DNA of 64,000 nt, from positions 1-64,000 of the forward strand of contig JAKLGV010000018.1 in the NCBI GenBank assembly GCA_022710585.1, written 5' to 3'. Below the pieces are notes generated by a model. The model saw only the letters and a program-made list of their open reading frames with translations. It did not search any database and was not told the origin of the DNA. Below, one piece after another: positions 54,605-63,519 of the stretch. A program made the position numbers and the translations under genes. This DNA is from Deltaproteobacteria bacterium (GTDB lineage Bacteria; Desulfobacterota; Syntrophia; Syntrophales; Smithellaceae). The first letter of the stretch is position 1; each line of letters starts with the position of its first letter.

Positions 54605-56323
54605 ATGGATAAAACCAAAAAAGCACACGTTTCGCAAGTAGCTCCTGCCGGAAACGCAATGTCTTTGAGTAGCTTCAATCATTATGAAAAATGGGCGCCA
54701 CTTTTTTTGATGATCCTGACACTCCTTTTATTGGCGCCATTTGCTGCTAAAGCATTTCATATGGATGATCCCCTGTTCATCTGGGCCGCAAAGAATATAC
54801 AAAATCATCCGGAAAATCCTTATGGATTTTATGTGAACTGGTATTTTAGTCAAATGGGTATGTGGGAGGTTACCAAAAATCCACCATTAACATGTTACTA
54901 TATAGCATTGATTGCATCGATATTTGGATGGGGCGAGGCAGCCTTGCATATCGCATTTCTTATCCCGGCGATTGCCGCTGTCTTGGGCACATATTTCCTC
55001 GCCCGAAGACTTTGTTCAAAGCCTCTGTTGGCCGGTGTGATGGCCTTAGGAATGCCGGTTTTTCTTATCTCCGGCACCACCATTATGTGCGATATGATGA
55101 TGCTTGCCTTCTGGGTATGGGCTGTTGTGCTTTGGATGCGCGGTTTGGAAAACAATGAACATCCGGCCCTTTTTCTTTCGTCTGTCATGATAGCAATGAG
55201 TGCATTAACAAAATATTTCGGCATGAGTCTGCTGTTGCTCCTGCCTTGCTACGCAATTATAAAAAAACGCAAAATAGATCCATTGTTAATTTATCTAGCC
55301 ATACCGGTTATGGTTCTTTTGTGGTATCAATGGAAGACGCAAATGCTATATGGTAGGGGGCTATTACTGGATGCCGGTGATTATGCAACAGAATTCCGCA
55401 AGCATCAGGAAACCGGAAGTCTTATGCAGGGACTTATCGGCACAGCTTTTACAGGCGGATGTTTGGCAATTGTTTTATTTTACCTTTCCTTCTTATGGTC
55501 TAAGAGGGCTCTTTTGATTCAGTTTATTGTTTTAATTGTTCTGATGATCAGTATGGCTTTTTGGCCAGAGATAAAAGGTTTCCCGTTGCACGGTTCTCAT
55601 GGATTCAAATGGTCTTTTATGGTTCAGTTTTGTCTAGCAATCATTGCCGGTGTCAATGTGCTGTTGCTTGCCGCTGTTGTGTTATGGAAACACAAAGCGG
55701 ATGCCGACAGCGTATTATTGTGTTGCTGGATTTTCGGGACATTCTTTTTTGCGGCGTTTGTTAACTGGTGCATCAACGGCAGATCTATTCTCCCCATAGT
55801 TCCCGCTGTGGCAATCCTGTTAGTTAGGAGAATGGATCAGATGAATCTTCTATGCAGAAATTCTCAAATATTATTCTGGCCGGCAGTGCCGGCTATCTGC
55901 CTTGCTCTCTTCACTGTTCATGGAGATTTTGCCTTGGCCGGTTCGGCTCGTCAGGCAGCCGCGCAGATTGATAGCCGGTACGGCCAAGAGCGCGGTCAAT
56001 TATGGTTTCAGGGACACTGGGGATTTCAGTATTATATGGAACTCAAGGGCGGAAAGATTATCGATCGTGGTCAATTACACTTTGTGCCTGGAGATGTTGT
56101 GGTGATTCCTAAAAATAATTCTTTCACATTTTCTTTAGGAGATAATATTGCCGAACATCGAATAGAGTTCGCTGCGTTTCCCGTGCGAGGACTAGTGAAT
56201 ACCATGAATAGGGCGTCGGGAGCCGGATTTTATTCGCACGTGTTTGGACCGCTTCCTTTTGTTTTCGGTCCTGTTCCACTGGAACTCTATGCTATTCTGG
56301 GAATTGACGGGACAAGTCCCTAA
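54605..56323 (+). CDS. ArnT/PMT-like membrane glycosyltransferase (GT-C)
   Basis: A 572-residue polytopic protein (about 10-12 TMs) with the GT-C glycosyltransferase beginning: a loop with HMDDPLF (Asp-Asp type motif after TM1) and repeated TMs, then a soluble periplasmic C-terminal tail. Members move sugars from lipid carriers to lipids or proteins. Substrate unknown. AT-rich relative to the genes before it. An upstream TTG at 54584 would add seven residues; ATG 54605 is used. Confidence 0.78.
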   Translation: MDKTKKAHVSQVAPAGNAMSLSSFNHYEKWAPLFLMILTLLLLAPFAAKAFHMDDPLFIWAAKNIQNHPENPYGFYVNWYFSQMGMWEVTKNPPLTCYYIALIASIFGWGEAALHIAFLIPAIAAVLGTYFLARRLCSKPLLAGVMALGMPVFLISGTTIMCDMMMLAFWVWAVVLWMRGLENNEHPALFLSSVMIAMSALTKYFGMSLLLLLPCYAIIKKRKIDPLLIYLAIPVMVLLWYQWKTQMLYGRGLLLDAGDYATEFRKHQETGSLMQGLIGTAFTGGCLAIVLFYLSFLWSKRALLIQFIVLIVLMISMAFWPEIKGFPLHGSHGFKWSFMVQFCLAIIAGVNVLLLAAVVLWKHKADADSVLLCCWIFGTFFFAAFVNWCINGRSILPIVPAVAILLVRRMDQMNLLCRNSQILFWPAVPAICLALFTVHGDFALAGSARQAAAQIDSRYGQERGQLWFQGHWGFQYYMELKGGKIIDRGQLHFVPGDVVVIPKNNSFTFSLGDNIAEHRIEFAAFPVRGLVNTMNRASGAGFYSHVFGPLPFVFGPVPLELYAILGIDGTSP

Positions 56324-56401
56324 AGTCGTTTCCCGTTGCTTGATGTTTCATGCAGCAGGTTTGCATTCTGCTGTCGATAGTCATTTGGTGATGCCTGGTT
56401 T

Positions 56402-58069
56402 ATGAATAGATATACTTATCTCGTCATATTTTTATTAGTCGTTGTTTCCGCTGGCGCCTTTGGCCGGATAGCGGGCAATGAATTTATTTGTTTTGATGAC
56501 GGCCGGTACATCATCAATAATCATCATGTTCAATCAGGACTTAATCCCAAAAATATTCAATGGGCTTTTACGGCTGTTGTTTCGGGCAACTGGCATCCAT
56601 TGACGATGCTCTCGCACGCGCTGGACTGGCGTCTATTTGGAGCCAATGCCGCCGGCCATCATCTGGTCAGCCTGCTTTTGCATATCGGCGCCGTTCTTTT
56701 TTTATTTCTGTTTTTCCATAAGACAACAGGCAATCTCTGGGCGTCAGCTTTTGTTGCTGCTCTTTTGGCCCTGCATCCCCTGCGGGTGGAGTCCATCGCC
56801 TGGGCTGCCGAACGAAAAGATGTTTTAAGCATGTTTTTTGGTATGGCCTGTCTTTATACCTATGCTTTCTATGTCGAACACGCCAGACCACTCCGCTATG
56901 GTCTTTGTCTGCTGTTATTTACTATGAGTTTGATGAGCAAACCCATGCTGGTCACGCTGCCCTTTGTTTTATTGCTGATCGATTACTGGCCGCTTCGCCG
57001 TTGGCAATCGGCGCCTTCCGCAAATTGCTTCTTGCTCCAGGAAAAGCTTCCGTTTGTTGTTCTGACTGTCATTTCGAGCATCCTGACGCTCTGGGCGCAG
57101 AATAAAGGGGGCCTGGTGATCTCCACAGAAAACATCCCGTTTTTTGTGCGTGTTCTGAATGCGATCATTTCCTATACAGATTATCTTGGCAAACTTTTTT
57201 GGCCCGCGGATCTGGCCATCCATTATCCCTACGCGTTTCCATTCCCGTTATGGAAAATATTACTTTCCTTCCTGATTTTGACAGGCGTTTCTGTTGCCGT
57301 TATAGGCATGAGGAAGAAAATGCCTTTTTTATTCGTCGGCTGGTTCTGGTATCTGGGAACGCTGATTCCTGTCATCGGACTTGTGCAGGTCGCCTCACAG
57401 GCGATGGCCGATCGTTACACGTATTTACCGTCTATCGGCATCGCCGTTATGCTGTCATGGGGAATTCTGTATTTTTTGCCGGGACATAATCGCCGTAAAA
57501 AAGTGTTATTCCCGGCGGCTATCGTCATATTATTGGCACTGTCGGTCATCACCTGGAAACAATGCGGCTACTGGAAAACAAGCATTACACTCTTTGAACG
57601 CGCTCTGCATGTCACAAAAGAGAACTACATGGCCCACGGCGGTTTAGCCATTGCTCTCTTAAATGAAAACAAACCCCTGGAGGCGATTAATCATTTAGAT
57701 CAGTCTATCCGTATCAAACCCATTGATCAATTCTACCGCATGAGAGCCATTGCCTATGAGAAACTGGGCAATGATCAACAGGCCACTGAAAACTACAGCG
57801 CCGCCATCAGCCTGAAACCTTACAATGCAGATGACTATTTCAACAGAGGGCTTGCCTGTATCAAACTGCATCAATACCAGTCGGCATTGGATGACTTTAA
57901 TCAGGTCATTCAACTGCGCAACGATTATACCGATGCCTACAACAGTCGTGCTTATGTCCACCTTATCCAGGGCAACAACCCGTCTGGTTGTGAAGATGCC
58001 CGAAAAGCCTGCGTTATGGGAAACTGTCAAACATTGGAGTGGGCGGCAGGCCAGGGCCATTGCCGCTGA
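56402..58069 (+). CDS. TMTC-like GT-C protein with TPR repeats
   Basis: A 555-residue protein. Residues 1-about 390 are a polytopic GT-C module (FDDGRYIINNHHVQSGL after TM1; NWHPLTMLSHALDWRLFGANAAGHHLVSLLLH and LFALHPLRVESIAWAAERKDVLSMFF are the TMTC-type motifs). Residues about 405-540 carry three to four TPR repeats (AHGGLAIALLNENKPLEAINHLDQSI, YRMRAIAYEKLGNDQQATENYSAAI, DYFNRGLACIKLHQYQSALDDFNQVI). TMTC proteins O-mannosylate proteins in animals; bacterial members are uncharacterised. Adjacent to the other GT-C gene. Confidence 0.85.
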   Translation: MNRYTYLVIFLLVVVSAGAFGRIAGNEFICFDDGRYIINNHHVQSGLNPKNIQWAFTAVVSGNWHPLTMLSHALDWRLFGANAAGHHLVSLLLHIGAVLFLFLFFHKTTGNLWASAFVAALLALHPLRVESIAWAAERKDVLSMFFGMACLYTYAFYVEHARPLRYGLCLLLFTMSLMSKPMLVTLPFVLLLIDYWPLRRWQSAPSANCFLLQEKLPFVVLTVISSILTLWAQNKGGLVISTENIPFFVRVLNAIISYTDYLGKLFWPADLAIHYPYAFPFPLWKILLSFLILTGVSVAVIGMRKKMPFLFVGWFWYLGTLIPVIGLVQVASQAMADRYTYLPSIGIAVMLSWGILYFLPGHNRRKKVLFPAAIVILLALSVITWKQCGYWKTSITLFERALHVTKENYMAHGGLAIALLNENKPLEAINHLDQSIRIKPIDQFYRMRAIAYEKLGNDQQATENYSAAISLKPYNADDYFNRGLACIKLHQYQSALDDFNQVIQLRNDYTDAYNSRAYVHLIQGNNPSGCEDARKACVMGNCQTLEWAAGQGHCR

Positions 58070-58156
58070 TTTTCCGGGTAGATTTCCAGAAGGAAAAATG
58101 ATAGGGATTCACAAAGAAAAGATTGTAATTTTTATTTTCATCTGAAGGGGTTGATT

Positions 58157-58666
58157 ATGTCTGTGCGAATATGGAGTATCTTGTTCATATTGATTCTTTT
58201 GTCCGGCTGCGCCTGCGTCGGGAGCAATTGCGCGACCCGGGACAGTGCCCGGGAGATCGCCCGGGACGGTCGCTTTATCGCCTATGACGATGGGACGGTC
58301 CTGGATACCGGAACCAATCTGATGTGGGCGGCCAAAGATAACGGCAGCGATATCAGCTGGTCAGCAGCCAACTTTTACTGTGAATCTTATCGGGGCGGGC
58401 ATTACGATGATTGGCGTCTGCCCACGCTTGAGGAACTGGAAGCGTTGTACGACGCGGATAAAGACTTTCCGGCAAAATGCAACAACAGCAACAGCATTCA
58501 TATCGCAACGAAGTTAATGGATGTCTCCTGCTTCTATGTCTGGGGATCGAAAACCAGTTCCACAACCAGCGAGTCCGTTATTTTTGATTTCGGCGCCGGC
58601 ATCCAATCGGCATTTGCCGGTCAGATGACCTATTTCCTCCGTGTCATACCGGTTCGATCACCGTAA
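58157..58666 (+). CDS. DUF1566 lipoprotein
   Basis: A 169-residue outer-membrane-type lipoprotein with a perfect lipobox L-S-G-C (Cys18) and the DUF1566 (Lcl) domain: DTGTNLMWAAKDNGSDISWSAANFYC and GHYDDWRLPTLEELEALYD, which resembles a C-type-lectin-like fold. Ribosome site GAAGGGG. A terminator-like hairpin follows. Function unknown. Confidence 0.88.
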   Translation: MSVRIWSILFILILLSGCACVGSNCATRDSAREIARDGRFIAYDDGTVLDTGTNLMWAAKDNGSDISWSAANFYCESYRGGHYDDWRLPTLEELEALYDADKDFPAKCNNSNSIHIATKLMDVSCFYVWGSKTSSTTSESVIFDFGAGIQSAFAGQMTYFLRVIPVRSP

Positions 58667-58713
58667 TTTTTCTCCTTCCGACATCGGGATCTTGTATCCG
58701 CAAAATATATTCA

Positions 58714-59706
58714 TCAAAGAAAGGTCATTTTCTCCAGTGCCGGGAAAATGACTTTTTCTTTCTGCCAGAGAAAACCAATGACGGCAATGTTGATTCTTTG
58801 CAGTTCGTGTTCGTAATGGCTGATATTTTCCTGCGGCAAAACCAGAATTGACTTCGGTTGGACAGCGGCGGCGGATGTTTGCACCAGCAATTGACCGACG
58901 GCGGCCATGACGCTTTTTTCCTTTACATCGGTAACAATTTCAAAAATATGCGAGATTCTGTTTTGCTCCGTATCCACAACGAAAAGCTCGCTCTCCTGAT
59001 CGTTGCCGATTTTGATTTTTCGTTGTTGCAGATGAGCGGCCAGTTCACTGACCACCAAATCGTGATCACAGCCGGAACTTATTTCATCTTCCGGCACAGG
59101 CGTTTCGCTGCCGATTAAATCTTCCCGAAACGTGACTTCGGAGAAATCCATTTCCGTCTGGATGGACTCGGCAGCGGCGACTTTCATCATTTCAATTTTC
59201 TTTACGAATTGAGCCACCTGCAGGGCAAAGCGTTCGGAATTGAGATTGCCTATCACGGCCACTTGGTTGATGTTTCCGCCATCTTCCATCAGCGACCAGA
59301 CACCCCGGTAGCTTTGCTCGAATAGCGATTTTCCCACACCTTTTTTCCCGCCGCCGATTTTGCCGCGGTGAATGACAAAGACATTGCCCCAGGCGTCTTC
59401 GGCAAAGGCGCCGCCGGTTTTTCGATCAATGCCGGCCCAGGGAAAATTAATTTCAGAAGCGATGGACAGGACACTGCCGGTTCCCGGCTTCCCGATACCG
59501 AAGGCATTCCAGTAGCGAACTTCCTTGACGGTTTGAGAAAATTTCCAGATGCCCATCTCTTCAGACCAGAGAACCCTGGCGGGAAAACTTGCTCCCTGAT
59601 GGCCGAGCTTCACTTTGATTTGCTCGCTAATAAAGGACTTGAAATTCCTATTGAATTGTCCGGTATATTTCTTAATGGTCCGCTGATCAGCGATGACTTT
59701 GAGCAT
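58714..59706 (-). CDS. Protein of unknown function
   Basis: A 330-residue soluble protein without signal peptide or membrane segment. Visible pieces: N-terminal LKVIADQRTIKKYTGQFNRNFKSFI, a central Gly/Lys-rich stretch IHRGKIGGGKKGVGKSLFEQ, then a region like a small nuclease or regulator domain (ELFVVDTEQNRISHIFEIVTDVKEKSVMAAVGQLLVQTSAAAVQPKSILVLPQ), which reads like a KAP/nuclease-type core but not safely so. Transcribed alone, converging with the DUF1566 gene and a few dozen bases from the ABC exporter end. Confidence 0.6.
   Translation of the reverse strand: MLKVIADQRTIKKYTGQFNRNFKSFISEQIKVKLGHQGASFPARVLWSEEMGIWKFSQTVKEVRYWNAFGIGKPGTGSVLSIASEINFPWAGIDRKTGGAFAEDAWGNVFVIHRGKIGGGKKGVGKSLFEQSYRGVWSLMEDGGNINQVAVIGNLNSERFALQVAQFVKKIEMMKVAAAESIQTEMDFSEVTFREDLIGSETPVPEDEISSGCDHDLVVSELAAHLQQRKIKIGNDQESELFVVDTEQNRISHIFEIVTDVKEKSVMAAVGQLLVQTSAAAVQPKSILVLPQENISHYEHELQRINIAVIGFLWQKEKVIFPALEKMTFL
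58724..58761 (+). terminator. Intrinsic terminator after the DUF1566 gene
   Basis: GTCATTTTC (58724-58732) pairs with GAAAATGAC (58744-58752), 11-base loop, followed on the plus strand by TTTTTCTTT. It lies 58 bases after the DUF1566 stop and inside the 3' end of the opposing gene. Low GC of the stem makes it moderate. Confidence 0.5.
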
Positions 59707-59761
59707 AATCTATGCCTTTCCCACAGTATCATTGGGGCGATAATATACGAAAATCATTCTA

Positions 59762-60883
59762 TTAATCCAGCCGTTTTTTGGAGCGCGCGATGGCGCCGGT
59801 AAAAACAATCGCCCCCAGGATGGTCAGCGCCAGATACTGCGGCCAGAGCACATCAAATCCAACCCCTTTGAGGAAAATGTTCCTTATGATGACCAGAAAA
59901 AATCTCAGCGGATTAAGATAAGTCAGCCATTGCACCACTTCAGGCATATTCGAGATTGGGAAAACAAATCCGCTGAGCATGAAAAACGGTAGGATGAAAA
60001 AGAAGGCCGTCATCATGGCCTGCTGTTTGGTCGCCGCGATGGTGGAAATAAAAAGCCCGATGCCCAGCGTGCTCAGCATAAAAAGACACGTGGCGATCAA
60101 AAGCAGGAAGAGACTTCCCATAAAAGGTATTTCAAACCAGTAAACGGCGACGGCGGTAACAGCAAACATCTGGAGCAGCGAAAGAATAATGAAGGGAATG
60201 GTTTTGCCGATGATGAACTCATAGGATTTCATTGGCGTGACAATCAGCTGTTCCATGGTGCCGTCTTCTTTTTCCCGGATGATGGCGATAGAGGTCAGGA
60301 TAAATGAGGTCAGCATCACCAGAAAAGCGACGATGCCGGGAACAAAGAAGTAACGGCTGTTGAGGTTGGGATTGTACCAGGTCCTGATGCGTGCATCCAC
60401 CTTGCCGTAGCGCATATTCATCGGATAAAGGGCGCGCAGCGTTTCGCGGTTGAATTTATCCAGAACTGAAGCGGTATATGCCACCCTCATGGAAGCCATG
60501 TTGCTCATCGAACCGTCCACAAGAACCTGGACAGGAGCTGTTTGTCCCGATCTAATAACGGAAGCAAAATCCCGGTCGATCTTGATGCCCATATCGATTT
60601 TCCCCCGGAGCAGCAGTTCAGTCATCTGACGTTCATCGGTCATGTGATGGGTGATGTGGAAAATACGGTTTCCCGTAAAATTATCCAGCAGTCTGCGGCT
60701 CTCCTGTGTTTTGGAAAAATCCAGCGCCGCCATGCGGATATGGGTGATATCGTAATTCACCACGTAACCGAAAATCAGCATTTGAATAAAGGGAAAAATA
60801 AACATGATGGCGCGGTTGCGTCTGTCGCTGAGCAGCTGAATAAATTCCTTGCGCACGAGTTCCCGGATTCTCAACCAGCTCAT
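59762..60883 (-). CDS. ABC-2 permease B of drug exporter
   Basis: A 373-residue YhhJ/YbhR-like permease with N-terminal TM (about 22-40), extracytoplasmic loop with NLNSRYFFVPGIVAFLVM, and the ABC-2 TM bundle. The ATG at 60883 overlaps the stop of the other permease (ATGA), and an upstream in-frame start would run into it. Fifth gene in the exporter operon seen here. Confidence 0.9.
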   Translation of the reverse strand: MSWLRIRELVRKEFIQLLSDRRNRAIMFIFPFIQMLIFGYVVNYDITHIRMAALDFSKTQESRRLLDNFTGNRIFHITHHMTDERQMTELLLRGKIDMGIKIDRDFASVIRSGQTAPVQVLVDGSMSNMASMRVAYTASVLDKFNRETLRALYPMNMRYGKVDARIRTWYNPNLNSRYFFVPGIVAFLVMLTSFILTSIAIIREKEDGTMEQLIVTPMKSYEFIIGKTIPFIILSLLQMFAVTAVAVYWFEIPFMGSLFLLLIATCLFMLSTLGIGLFISTIAATKQQAMMTAFFFILPFFMLSGFVFPISNMPEVVQWLTYLNPLRFFLVIIRNIFLKGVGFDVLWPQYLALTILGAIVFTGAIARSKKRLD

Positions 60884-62013
60884 AGCCCTTCCTTCTTCAA
60901 TAAACGGAAATTGATCATACTGAGGAGAATAAACATCACCAGCAGAACCAGCATGCTCGGCCATAGATAGGCGAACCCGAGATTACGCAGGTAAATGCCC
61001 GACAAAATATCAATGAAATATCGTGCCGGAACAATCAGCGTGATATATTGCAGAATCTCCGGCATATTGACGACGGGAAAGACAAAATCGGAAAGGAGCA
61101 GCGACGGCAGATAGGTCGTCATAATGGCAACCTGATTGGCCATCATTTGCGATTTGGTAAGGCTGGAAATCAACAACCCCAACGATAGAGCGACCATTAA
61201 ATATAGAGAAGAAGAGAGAATCATCAACCAGAAATTCCCTTTCATCACAATGCCGAACAGCAGTTGCCCCAGTAAAATGGAGATCAACACATCTGTCAGT
61301 CCGATAAAGAAATAGGGAATGGCCTTGCCCAGCAGAAATTCCGGCGCCCGGACGGGCATGGATTTGATGGTTTCCATGGTGCCGTTCTCATACTCGCGCG
61401 CTATAACCAGTGAAGTAAGAAGCGCTCCGACGATCATGATAATAATGGCAACGATTCCCGGAATGATGAAATTGCGGCTTTCCAGATCTTCATTGAACCA
61501 GATCCGCACGCGTCCATCCACCGGCGGTTTCAGCTCCGCGCCACCCTGACGGTTTAGAAAACCGGCCAGGATTTTCTGATTATACCTTTCAATAAAGGCG
61601 GTAATATAACCGCGGATGATATTTCCGAAGGTCGGGTCGCTGGCGTCAATAATCACCTGCATTTGGACTTCCCGGTCGGCCGTAATGCTCTTCATGAAAT
61701 CCGGAGGAATAACAATCGCCACCTTCGCCAGGTCATGATCCAGATAATCAACGGCGTCTTTTGTGCGGGGAAGGTTTCCCATGACATTGAAATAAGAAGA
61801 TGCGTCCAGCTTGCGGATAAAATCACGGCTGAATTCCGACTGGTCGTAATCGACAAAGACCGTTTTCACATTATCCACATCCAGGCTCAACGCGTAGCCG
61901 AACAAAATAATCAGTAAAAGCGGAATGGCGAAGGCCAGATAAAGACTCCGGTAATCGCGGATCAGGTGATAGAATTCCTTGCGGATGATGGCCTTGAGTC
62001 TGACGAATTTCAA
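60880..62013 (-). CDS. ABC-2 permease A of drug exporter
   Basis: A 377-residue YbhS/YhhJ-like permease: basic N-terminus, TM at about 20-42, loop with NRQGGAELKPPVDGRVRIWFNEDLESRNFIIPGIVAIIIM, then five TMs. It overlaps the ATPase gene by 4 bp upstream and the second permease by 4 bp downstream, consistent with a heterodimeric permease. Confidence 0.9.
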   Translation of the reverse strand: MKFVRLKAIIRKEFYHLIRDYRSLYLAFAIPLLLIILFGYALSLDVDNVKTVFVDYDQSEFSRDFIRKLDASSYFNVMGNLPRTKDAVDYLDHDLAKVAIVIPPDFMKSITADREVQMQVIIDASDPTFGNIIRGYITAFIERYNQKILAGFLNRQGGAELKPPVDGRVRIWFNEDLESRNFIIPGIVAIIIMIVGALLTSLVIAREYENGTMETIKSMPVRAPEFLLGKAIPYFFIGLTDVLISILLGQLLFGIVMKGNFWLMILSSSLYLMVALSLGLLISSLTKSQMMANQVAIMTTYLPSLLLSDFVFPVVNMPEILQYITLIVPARYFIDILSGIYLRNLGFAYLWPSMLVLLVMFILLSMINFRLLKKEGL

Positions 62014-62765
62014 GTTCCGCTCCTCGTCATCAATTTGATAAAAGCGTCATTTAAATCGGCATCCGGTTGATCCGGACAGGCGTCGGCAATAATCTGAGCG
62101 GGCGAACCGGTTTCCACAATGCGGCCTTCGTTAATCAGGACGATTCTCTCACAAAGCCGCGCTTCATCCATGTAATGCGTGGTGACAAATATTGTCATGC
62201 CGCCCGCCGCCAGTTGCTTGATGAAATTCCAGAAATGACTGCGCGTGACGGGATCAACGCCCGATGTCGGCTCATCCAGAAATAAAATGTCCGGTTTGTG
62301 CAGAAGCGAACAGCCTAGCGCCAGCCGCTGACGCCAGCCCGGCGGCAATTCCCGGGTTTTGCGGTTTCTGGCATCCTGCAGACGCGCCATGTTTAAAACC
62401 CAGTCGATGCGCTCGGACCACTGCTTTTCGGGAACATTATAGACGCCCAGATAAAATCGCAGATTTTCAAAAGGGGTTAAATCTTCATAAAGGGAAAATT
62501 TCTGCGACATATAGCCGATAGACTTTTTGATTTCCTCCGCTTCGGTGACGATGTCATGCCCGGCCACCGTTCCGCCGCCCGATGTCGGCGTGATAATGCC
62601 GCAGAGCATGCGGATGGTGGTGGATTTTCCGGAGCCGTTGGAACCCAGGAATCCGAAGATCTCACCTTTCCTGACGGAAAAAGAAATTTTATCGACGGCA
62701 GTGAACTTGCCGAATTTTTTCTCCAGATGATTGACGGAGATGGAATCAGAGTTGGAAGGTGTCAT
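62010..62765 (-). CDS. ABC ATPase 2 of drug exporter (YbhF-like half)
   Basis: A 251-residue ATPase: Walker A GSNGSGKST, Walker B ILFLDEPTSGVDP, H-loop TTHYMDEA. The signature is LPPGWRQ rather than LSGGQ, as seen in some YbhF-type exporters. The start ATG at 62765 lies 20 bp inside the preceding ATPase gene, which favours coupled translation. Pairs with ATPase 1 as a two-ATPase arrangement in place of the single fused YbhF. Confidence 0.9.
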   Translation of the reverse strand: MTPSNSDSISVNHLEKKFGKFTAVDKISFSVRKGEIFGFLGSNGSGKSTTIRMLCGIITPTSGGGTVAGHDIVTEAEEIKKSIGYMSQKFSLYEDLTPFENLRFYLGVYNVPEKQWSERIDWVLNMARLQDARNRKTRELPPGWRQRLALGCSLLHKPDILFLDEPTSGVDPVTRSHFWNFIKQLAAGGMTIFVTTHYMDEARLCERIVLINEGRIVETGSPAQIIADACPDQPDADLNDAFIKLMTRSGT

Positions 62766-63510
62766 GGGCCAGCGCTCCGTCCGCCTGTTTGATTCGTTCA
62801 ATGATTGCCTCTTCCAGCGAAGGAAAGCCGCCGCGGATGACGGCGGGAGGGGCCAGATCCAGAAGCGTCGCGGCGTGCATCAGCCCCAGACGGTTGCATT
62901 TTTCTCCTTCATCAAGGTAGGCCGTGGAGACGATAATCGTCATCCCTTCTTTTTGCATATTACTCAGGATTTCCCAGAATTCATTGCGCGATACGGGATC
63001 GACGCCGTTGGTCGGTTCATCCAGAATCAGCAGTTGCGGCTCATGAACCAGCACACAGGCCAATCCCAGTTTTTGTTTCATGCCGCCGGAGAGATTGCCG
63101 GCCAGCCGATCGGTGAACGGCAGGAGATTGGAAAATCCCAGATATTTATCCCGCCGCTTTTTTCTTTCCTGCCGCGGGATGTTAAAAATATCCATAAAGA
63201 AATCCATATTTTCGGCAACGGTCAAATCCTGATAGAGGCCAAACCGCTGCGGCATATAGCCGATGATGTCTTTTATTTTCTGTTTGTCGGACGTGACGTT
63301 GAGGCCGCTGATGTAGATTTCTCCCCGCGTCGGCTGAATCATGGTGGCAATCAATCTCAGCAGGGTGGATTTGCCGGCGCCGTCGGAACCTACCAGACCC
63401 AGCACATCTCCTTTGAAGATATGAAAGGAAATATCCTTCACGGCCTCAACGCTTTTAAAGCGCATGACCACATTTCTCACGTCCACCATGATCGGTGATT
63501 TCGTCATCAA
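62746..63510 (-). CDS. ABC ATPase 1 of drug exporter
   Basis: A 254-residue ATPase: Walker A GSDGAGKST, signature LSGGMKQKL, Walker B LLILDEPTNGVDP, H-loop region STAYLDEGEK where His is Tyr, so it may be the less active half of a pair. GGAGATG precedes the start. It follows the HlyD gene by 9 bp. Confidence 0.9.
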   Translation of the reverse strand: MMTKSPIMVDVRNVVMRFKSVEAVKDISFHIFKGDVLGLVGSDGAGKSTLLRLIATMIQPTRGEIYISGLNVTSDKQKIKDIIGYMPQRFGLYQDLTVAENMDFFMDIFNIPRQERKKRRDKYLGFSNLLPFTDRLAGNLSGGMKQKLGLACVLVHEPQLLILDEPTNGVDPVSRNEFWEILSNMQKEGMTIIVSTAYLDEGEKCNRLGLMHAATLLDLAPPAVIRGGFPSLEEAIIERIKQADGALAHDTFQL

Positions 63511-63519
63511 TCATCTCCG

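Noticed and set aside
58151-58156. TTG start two codons upstream for the DUF1566 gene
   Set aside because: The ATG at 58157 has better spacing to the GAAGGGG ribosome site.
62731-63498. Plus-strand open frame of 255 codons opposite ABC ATPase 1
   Set aside because: Shadow of a clear ATPase with all motifs on the minus strand.
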